Shown here: positions 57,703-64,000 of the stretch, piece by piece
Layout of the letters: the number at the start of each line of letters is the position of its first letter
Position numbering within the stretch: position 1 is the stretch's first letter
Assembly (NCBI RefSeq): GCF_019097595.1
Contig: NC_080732.1
Coordinates: 9,703,905 to 9,767,904, forward strand
Direction of reading: 5' to 3'
DNA from: Hemibagrus wyckioides
Taxonomy: Eukaryota > Chordata > Actinopteri > Siluriformes > Bagridae
Length of the DNA stretch: 64,000 nt
Translations under genes and position numbers: made by a program
The notes under the pieces: model-generated
Told to the model about the DNA's origin: nothing
Databases searched by the model: none
What the model saw: only the letters and a program-made list of their open reading frames with translations

Positions 57703-58245
57703 CCCTCTCTCCCTTTCGACCTATACATCACCTATACCCACACCCGAGCTCCCAGTCATCTGAGTTTCCAACTGCTTCTTCTTTCTGGACATACAGTACT
57801 TGATCCATCCATATGCTCTGCTCCTGGTAGGTGTCTCGGTACTTGGTGGTGGTCACTGCTGCTGGGATAGATCGGCTTGGACTGCCCGTGACCTAAGGGA
57901 TCTTTGAACGGCTGTTGCATCAGTTAGCTTTCAGCAGGAAGGAATTAGTGCTGAGCCTATAATAAACTTAGAAATCACACTGACATATTAGTTCCTCTGT
58001 AGCTCTTGGTTGCAAAATTCCATGTCACTATAAACTGTTGAAGAAAGGACATTATTTACTTTTACATCATTTACTGTCCATTGTCACCCAAATGAGGATG
58101 GGTTCCCTTCTGAGCCTGTTTCCTCTCAAGGTTTCTTCCTCATATCATCTCAGGGAGTTTTTTCTTGCCACCGTCACCTCAGGCTTGCTCATTAGGGATA
58201 TATTTTTAGGGATAAATAGTAACTTAACTTAATGTAACTTAAAAA
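57703..58245 (+). mobile_element. L2 LINE 3' UTR, directly after the L1 polyA
   Basis: 'gcaggaaggaattagtgctgagcctataata', 'acccaaatgaggatgggttc', 'ctctcaaggtttcttcctcatatcatctcagggag' and 'gccaccgtcacc', the same 3' UTR as at 13,890. It follows the polyA of the Tx1/L1 element without a gap. Confidence 0.8.
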
Positions 58246-58719
58246 GAGAATTTTATCACCCAATCAAATTATTTTCAAAAAATAAAAATTAAAAAAATTG
58301 AAAACTTAAAATAATTAAAAATAAAAAACAATTATTACATGTTTAATGCTGATTTGTAATTTTTTAATACAAGGACACTCCTAGTCCTTTCGAATTTTGG
58401 CACTGAACCCCTATTGATAAAAAACATTGTTGGTTTTTATCCTTGCACTGCCAAGTAAAATAGAGCCCAAATCAGGTTAAGTACAGGTTAAATACTGTTA
58501 TGTTCATTATGCGTCATTACGAAATGAAAAAAATATATTTAAAAAAAAAAAAAAGTAAATTAAAAAAAGAATTCTATTTAAAAAAATTTACTACATTTTG
58601 TTAACAATTAATAAGAGTTTGTTTTAATTAAAAAATGATTAGATTAGCCATTAACCATTTGACAGTTATGAAATCTTTCAGTCATTAAATATCTGGCAAC
58701 CAGGACACACCATCTAGAA
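58246..58719. other. intergenic, A-rich
   Basis: Very AT-rich with several A-runs (near 58,275-58,330 and 58,535-58,580). No feature. Confidence 0.6.
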
Positions 58720-58911
58720 CAGGGGTGTCCAATCTTATCCTCAGAGGGCCAGTGTGGGGGCAGGCTTTCATTTTAACCGTGCAGAAGCTACACCTGTCTA
58801 CTGAAAGCCAAGATCAGTTGATTAACAGGTGGAATCAGGTGTGGCTCCTGCTTGATTGGAATGAAAACCTGCACCCACACCGGCCCTTTGGGATACGATT
58901 GTACACCCCTG
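58720..58911. mobile_element. hAT-type MITE, 192 bp
   Basis: Ends CAGGGGTGTCCAATCTTATCC and GGGATACGATTGTACACCCCTG are inverted. The flanks ATCTAGAA and TTCAAGAA agree at 6 of 8 positions, consistent with a mutated 8-bp hAT duplication. Non-coding. Confidence 0.85.
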
Positions 58912-59928
58912 TTCAAGAACAAAACCTCTGATGTGGCTGGTTGTTATCTCTGCCCCAGCAATGCCACAGAGGGAAAATCTTACACATTGCTTGCCTTTTG
59001 CCCCATTTTTCCCCTTGAAGAAACTGTTCATCAGTTTGTACCACCATTTAGTAATGGTATGGAACATATAGCAGAAATACAAATCAAACAAACTTTAATG
59101 ACAGATTCAAATAATAAACAATAAGAGTTATTGCAACAATTCATTGTGTCATACAATACAATCAGTTGTATAAATCAAACACTTTTAGACATTTTAGACT
59201 ATTTATTTTTTCATTTTATTTCCTAATTGCATTGACTTGTAACTGTATCATGGAGCAAAAAAATATTAAATTTCATGATTAGAAAAATAATAAATATATT
59301 ATTACATGTTAAATAAAAAATAAAGCAGTTTTTGTCTAGATGCATTTAAAAAGAAAACTTTGGTTGGTTTGTTTCAGTATTCTACAAGATCAGTGCAAGC
59401 AGGGAGGCTAGACACATGAAAAAACAATAGCCACTCAGAAAGAATGCAGGGAGTGTTTAAATATATAATATTTAAACTGTATAGAACTGTGCCTTGTTTT
59501 TTGGCTTCCCTATACATCAAACTCCATTGTTAGCTTTGCCAAAGGGGAACACTGTTTAAGTCTGGAAATAGCATCCATGAGTCACATTGGAATGTTTGGC
59601 TCCTCCTAGAAAAGGTTAGTCTATGCAAAGAGCTCATTCATTAAAGAAGATCCACTCCTGATTAGCTCCCCCACATCTGTCTGACACAAACTGCAATTAT
59701 TAAATGTAACAATGACAGGCTTGCTGTATTTCAATATTTGCATGCAAAGGTAACAAAATAGTCTCTTGAGTTGGCTCATTGTAAAACAGGAGACAAAGTA
59801 AATTTGAGTTTACATTGTGTGTGTGTGTGTGCATGAAAAGATGGTGTCTTGTGCTAAGTGAATATTTAGAAGAAAAAGTTCTCCACAGTTACTCAGTGCA
59901 CAGTATACCCCAACTGACGGACAATAAA
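58912..59928. other. intergenic, no gene
   Basis: A (TG)n run lies near 59,816-59,832. The rest is unrecognised. Confidence 0.5.
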
Positions 59929-59930
59929 TA

Positions 59931-60958
59931 CACTATATTGCCAAAAGTATTCGCTCACCCATCCAAATAATCAGAATCAGGTGTTCCAATCACTTCCATG
60001 GCCACAGGTGTATAAAATCAAGCACCTAGGCATGCAGACTGTTTTTACAAACATTTGTGAAAGAATGGGTCGCTCTCAGGAGCTCAGTGAATTCCAGCGT
60101 GGAACTGTGATAGGATGCCACCTGTGCAACAAATCCAGTTAGCTCAAGAACAGTGCGCAGAGAGCTTCATGGAATGGGTTTCCATGGCCGAGCAGCTGCA
60201 TCCGAGCCATACATCACCAAGTGCAAATGCAAAGCGTCGGATGCAGTGGTGTAAAGCACGCCGCCACTGGACTCTAGAGCAGTGGAGACACGTTCTCTGG
60301 AGTGACGAATCGTGCTACTCCATCTGGCAATCTGATGGACGAGTCTGGGTTTGGCGGTTGCCAGGAGAACGGTACTTGTCTGACTGCATTGTGCCAAGTG
60401 TAAAGTTTGGTGGAGGGGGGATTATGGTGTGGGGTTGTTTTTCAGGAGCTGGGCTTGGCCCCTTAGTTCCAGTGAAAGGAACTCTGAATGCTTCAGCATA
60501 CCAAGACATTTTGGACAATTCCATGCTCCCAACTTTGTGGGAACAGTTTGGAGCTGGCCCCATCCTCTTCCAACATGACTGTGCACCAGTGCACAAAGCA
60601 AGGTCCATAAAGACATGGATGACAGAGTCTGGTGTGGATGAACGTGACTGGCCTGCACAGAGTCCTGTCCTCAACCCGATAGAACACCTTTGGGATGAAT
60701 TAGAGCAGAGACTGAGAGCCAGGCCTTCTCGTCCAACATCAGTGTGTGACCTCACAAATGCGCTTCTGGAAGAATGGTTAAAAATTCCCATAAACACACT
60801 CCTAATCCTTGTGGACAGCCTTCCCAGAAGAGTTGAAGCTGTTATAGCTGCAAAGGGTGGACCGACGTCATATTGAACCCTATGGATTAGGAATGGGATG
60901 TCACTTAAGTTCATATGCGAGTCAAGGCAGGTGAGCGAATACTTTTGGCAATATAGTG
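59931..60958 (+). mobile_element. Tc1-like transposon, 1,028 bp, intact ends, internal deletion
   Basis: Termini CACTATATTGCCAAAAGTATTC and ATACTTTTGGCAATATAGTG, with TA on both sides (59,929-59,930 and 60,959-60,960). A short frame [20 protein letters not shown] starts at 60,065 and stops after 24 codons; the middle of the helix-turn-helix region is missing, and the catalytic frame follows from 60,115. Shorter than an autonomous Tc1 (~1.6 kb). Confidence 0.92.
60115..60876 (+). CDS. Tc1 transposase, catalytic region only (DD34E), open frame
   Basis: 253 codons from an ATG at 60,115 to TGA at 60,874. HVLWSDESC (first Asp), [14 protein letters not shown] (second Asp) and [14 protein letters not shown] (Glu) give Asp-34 residues-Glu spacing, the Tc1 signature. 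[16 protein letters not shown] precedes the second Asp. The first ~30 codons ([18 protein letters not shown]..) do not look like transposase and are probably an out-of-frame leftover of the N-terminal half, so the DNA-binding domain is absent. It cannot transpose on its own, but the catalytic core is free of stops, so decay is recent. Confidence 0.85.
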   Translation: MPPVQQIQLAQEQCAESFMEWVSMAEQLHPSHTSPSANAKRRMQWCKARRHWTLEQWRHVLWSDESCYSIWQSDGRVWVWRLPGERYLSDCIVPSVKFGGGGIMVWGCFSGAGLGPLVPVKGTLNASAYQDILDNSMLPTLWEQFGAGPILFQHDCAPVHKARSIKTWMTESGVDERDWPAQSPVLNPIEHLWDELEQRLRARPSRPTSVCDLTNALLEEWLKIPINTLLILVDSLPRRVEAVIAAKGGPTSY

Positions 60959-61983
60959 TACGTATAACATAAAAATGTTATTTAACCTTTATTATACTTT
61001 TTATTTACATTTAAAATTAATGTGTTTCTTCTCGCATTTGACATTTAAAGGATTATGATTAATTTTTACTATAAACTTAACTGCATTATCTTCATGAATA
61101 CGGTTAAAAATCTGTATTTGTGCTTCTTCTGATTTGTTCCTTAAAAAGGGTTTGTGTTGGTGCTAAAACAAGCAGCTGAGCACGTCAAATAATTAATACA
61201 CAAAAATAAATGCACTACCTTGCTACAGTGCAATCCTCTGTAATTCTACAAGATTATGTTACAATGGTGCTGAAAGCAATATTACCCTTAATGAATCTGT
61301 TTCAGTGCTTGTTTTTACATTTACGTTCCAGGCATTTGGCAGACAGTGTTTGGTTGTTTACCCTGGTGCATTTTCTTGTATTAAAGCCCTGAAATTGATT
61401 TTTTACCTGTGAATATTTCCTCTTCTAACTGCCCCTAGTGAACAAACATAAATATATAATTGATTGCCTTTATATGATATAACAGTCATAATGTTTTGCA
61501 AATTATCTATATTTTTGTATCTACATTAAAACTGTGCAAACAGCTTAACCCTTTATACTACCAGGCGCCATCAGTCACTCTTTTTTTTATGCAATTTCAG
61601 TCTATTGTATCTTGATACAGAATAATTTATCTGAATAAATTTTCTCTACAGTTTCACATGCCACAATCACAATGTTCAGAAATGTTTAGATATGCACTCA
61701 ATAATTTTCTTATCACCACTTTGTAATGCAATGCATTGAAACGTTCTTTAAATGAGACTGACTTTCTGAAACACATGGATGAGAACAGCATCATAGGCAC
61801 AGATAAGCATAGGAACAGTCACAAGTATGTACTGACTACCTAAAGGACTGTCTGTAGACACACCCCCATGTCAATCAACCATCGAGAAACACTGCTAGCT
61901 AGCAGCCTTGACTAGCAGCCATGAGATATCCAACAGCTGTTAGAATAGAGATTTAAAGCATCAGAATATAATAAAATGTCCCT
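60959..61983. other. 3' flank of the downstream gene, no second gene
   Basis: Presumed 3' UTR and flank of the minus-strand gene ending at 61,984. Reverse-strand AATAAA occurs at 60,988-60,993 and 61,000-61,005, ~1 kb past the stop codon; use not shown. A fish LINE-tail-like word ('catttggcagaca') lies at 61,331. Confidence 0.45.
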
Positions 61984-62098
61984 TCACTCCAAGATGTCTG
62001 TCTCGAAGGGTACTAGGTGGTAGTAGGACAGGTTTGTGACATACGCCACTGTATCATCATGACTGAGGTCCTGTTCCACAGACTGACACTCGTCATAC
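61984..62098 (-). CDS. terminal coding exon of an unidentified minus-strand gene
   Basis: Acceptor CATTCAG above 62,098 (reverse sense), then one base completing a codon and 37 codons to TGA at 61,984-61,986: [15 protein letters not shown].. then ..[19 protein letters not shown]. No stop within, and the composition (acidic, aromatic, ending FETDILE) looks like a cytoplasmic tail rather than random sequence. I do not recognise the family. Any upstream exons of this gene lie above 62,098, and none was found in the window. Adjacent gene in the same direction as acad11. Confidence 0.55.
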
Positions 62099-62929
62099 CT
62101 GAATGGGTAGAGATATTAAAATCAAAATCAAAGTAAAGAAATGCAGGCAATTTATGCATGCATAACATTATTTATGCATATGTTTAGATTTATTTAGATT
62201 ATTTAGATGTTCGCCATTTTACCAAATAATAGTTTAAAAGTTTATAAAAGTTTAGCCCTCAGCTAATTTATGAGCGAATTTATGTGTGCAAATACTGTTG
62301 TATCAGGTGTAGGAGCACAAGGAAAGAAAAACACGATTCCAGGAACAAAAATGTAAAGAGGAATTGTTTGGTGTTGTTTGGTGTGTGTGTGATTGTCATT
62401 TAATTTGAGAAAAAGGAAAATTGATTATGACTTTATTACATACATGTGAAAAAAAAATCCATGCCCAAGTTCTAACTTTACCTTCAGGAAAAAGTTGGAA
62501 AGCAAATAACTCAGAGACTAGCATGTTAAGAGGCAAAGATTGTGACTTACGCCCTGCCCTAAACAATGTTTGATTGGAGGAAACCTAGTCTCAAAGTATT
62601 ATCAAGATTCAATCCAAGTCACCAAGACTAGCTCATGCAAAGGCCCTGACTTCAGCCTCAGCACCTAAATGAACCACTGAACCACTGTTTCATACAACAG
62701 GGATATTTCTGTGACACTCAACTAGGTATGCCTGCTCTTCATTCAACCTCCTGATTGGTCTAATAAGACATCACTTCAACCAGACCTCCAGCGAATCAGT
62801 GCAACCTAAGGACTGGACAAGTAGTTGAAAAGCTGTGGAAATATTAAATTTCCATCTCTGGGCTGTACGAATTCCCTTACAGAATGCAGAGAATGCAGAT
62901 ACAACCTATATAATCTAAATCACTAATTT
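62099..62929. other. intron-like sequence, unrecognised
   Basis: No repeat family or coding signal seen. Presumed last intron of the gene ending at 61,984. Confidence 0.35.
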
Positions 62930-63240
62930 TCCTACATATTTTGGTGTATAATGTAGGCAGTTCAATCCAAATTGCTGCTTTCCCTAAACAGGGCTTGGGA
63001 AACTTGCCATAACTGACAGAACCATGAATTCGGCTTTCTACCAGTAAATCGGGCCATTAGCCCATGATTTGAACCTGAAGTATAACTGGGTGATGCAGCA
63101 AGACAACTTTCTAAAGCCCAATAGCTCATCCACCTCTAAGTAGCTCATGACTCAAAAAAAGTGGCTAAGTCAAATCCTGAATTTAACACCATTAAGAAGT
63201 GGATCAGAATTCCTCCTCAGCAATGTAAATAACTTATCTC
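62930..63240 (+). pseudogene. Tc1-like transposase fragment
   Basis: Plus-strand traces in order: NRAWETCHN-like (from GPGQLAII), 'accatgaattcggctttctaccag' (TMNSAFYQ), 'gggtgatgcagcaagacaactttctaaag' (VMQQDNFLK, second Asp block) and 'gtggatcagaattcctcctcagcaatg' (WIRIPPQQC). Typical Tc1 order, but badly broken. Confidence 0.65.
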
Positions 63241-63329
63241 CGGTTATTGTATAGTTTCAGTTGTTCATATTAAGACAGCACACCCAATTACTAGTTTTTT
63301 GTTTGTTTGTTTTTTTTTGAGGGGGGTAG

Positions 63330-63560
63330 TGTAACATCCCGTCAGGCTACGCTCACCTGATCTCCAGAGGGAGCCCTCGTCTGAGTTCTAGCACCACAGA
63401 GGAAGGAACTCTTCTGGGTTTTAGCAGGTTTAAGTGGTGTACGCTATCAGCTATGCAAAGTATTGTTTCTCCTGAGACTTACCAAGCCGTGTATTTCTGC
63501 GTATATTGTGTTCTGCACTGGACTGATCCTGCCAGAACTTCAGTCGAAAAGCTAAAGAGG
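63330..63560 (+). repeat. LTR-like sequence next to a Ty3/gypsy fragment
   Basis: Begins TGTAACATCCCGTCAGGCTACG (63,330) and carries 'acttaccaagccgtgtatttctgcg', phrases of teleost Ty3 LTRs. Joined directly to an RNase H-coding piece rather than a primer-binding site, so rearranged. Confidence 0.5.
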
Positions 63561-63574
63561 AGCTTTACCACGGC

Positions 63575-63937
63575 CTCATCCTCAAACACCCCGACCCAAG
63601 CCTTGCGTTTGTGCTAGAGGTTGGTGCCTCCTGTTGTGGCATAGGAGCCTTTCTATCACAGCATCATGGGAATCCTGGGACACTGTACCCTTGTGCGTTC
63701 TTAGCCCACAAACTGACATCAGTGGAGGCCAATTATGACGTGGGTAATCATGCACTATTATCCATAAAGGAAGCACTTGAGGAATGGTGGCATTGGCTTG
63801 AGGGGGCACAGCGTCCCTTTCTCGTAATAACAGATCAAAGAAACCTTAAATACCTGCAAAATGCTAAATGTCCTTTTCAGTTCACCCTAACTTATTGTCC
63901 AGGATCTAAGAATGGCAAGGCCAATGCGCTCTCTTAA
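63575..63937 (+). pseudogene. Ty3/gypsy pol fragment (reverse transcriptase end and RNase H)
   Basis: From about 63,582: [66 protein letters not shown] and [14 protein letters not shown], ending at 63,937. This is the RNase H domain of Ty3/gypsy elements. The catalytic VEVDAS reads VEVGAS (Asp to Gly), and the segment between NLKYLQNAK and [10 protein letters not shown] is deleted. Inactive. Confidence 0.85.
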
Positions 63938-64000
63938 TGTCATGACCCCATATGTTCACTGCCACACCCTGAACCCATCTTACCACCCTCTGTTGTGCTT

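Noticed and set aside
60315..60914. 199-codon minus-strand open frame
   Set aside because: Antisense shadow of the Tc1 transposase frame on the plus strand; no family match.

Overview
This is vertebrate nuclear DNA, most likely from a ray-finned (teleost) fish. It is AT-rich, genes are sparse with GT-AG introns, and the repeats are typical of teleosts: many Tc1/mariner families, hAT and Harbinger-like elements, and L2/CR1, RTE and Tx1/L1 LINEs with smaller LTR remnants. I cannot name the species. No bacterial-type operon, CRISPR array or defence island is present.

The backbone is one host gene on the minus strand, acad11 (acyl-CoA dehydrogenase family member 11). Fifteen coding exons can be placed, from the ATG at 48,481 down to exon 15 at 572-657. 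Every junction has GT-AG sites and every codon phase closes, giving 1,744 nt (581 codons plus 1 nt). They encode the whole N-terminal aminoglycoside-phosphotransferase-like kinase domain (HGDFRIDN and LDWE motifs) and the first half of the acyl-CoA dehydrogenase domain (MTEPDIASSDAT, KKWWSSG). The remaining ~200 residues must lie beyond the left edge. Exons 1-12 sit in 15 kb, but introns 12, 13 and 14 (6.9, 11.2 and 14.7 kb) are swollen by transposons.

Regions. 0.6-15.3 kb (intron 14): a hAT element with an 8-bp target duplication and a Tc1 inside it; a Harbinger-like element inside a Tc1; a degenerate L2; a ~115-bp tandem repeat; an L1 tail; another Tc1; a hAT BED-finger fragment. 15.4-26.6 kb (intron 13): a Tc1 carrying a 2.8-kb hAT element with a frameshifted transposase, then a CR1/L2 LINE. 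26.7-48.5 kb: Tc1 copies, a deleted Ty3-like LTR element and an RTE LINE, interleaved with exons 1-12. 48.5-61.9 kb: intergenic, with a minus-strand endogenous retrovirus remnant, a Tx1/L1 LINE sandwiched between L2 pieces, and a Tc1 whose catalytic region is an open 253-codon frame. At 61,984-62,098 is the probable last coding exon of a second, unidentified minus-strand gene. The right end is Tc1 and Ty3/gypsy debris.

All TE protein remnants appear inactive (frameshifts, nonsense codons or deletions). I found no undescribed functional system. The most useful observations concern structure: multi-level nesting with exact target duplications, a micro-inversion inside a transposase, a chimeric LINE reading frame, two large palindromes, and the unidentified terminal exon. 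Repeat family names come from protein motifs and terminal sequences read by eye, not from database searches.
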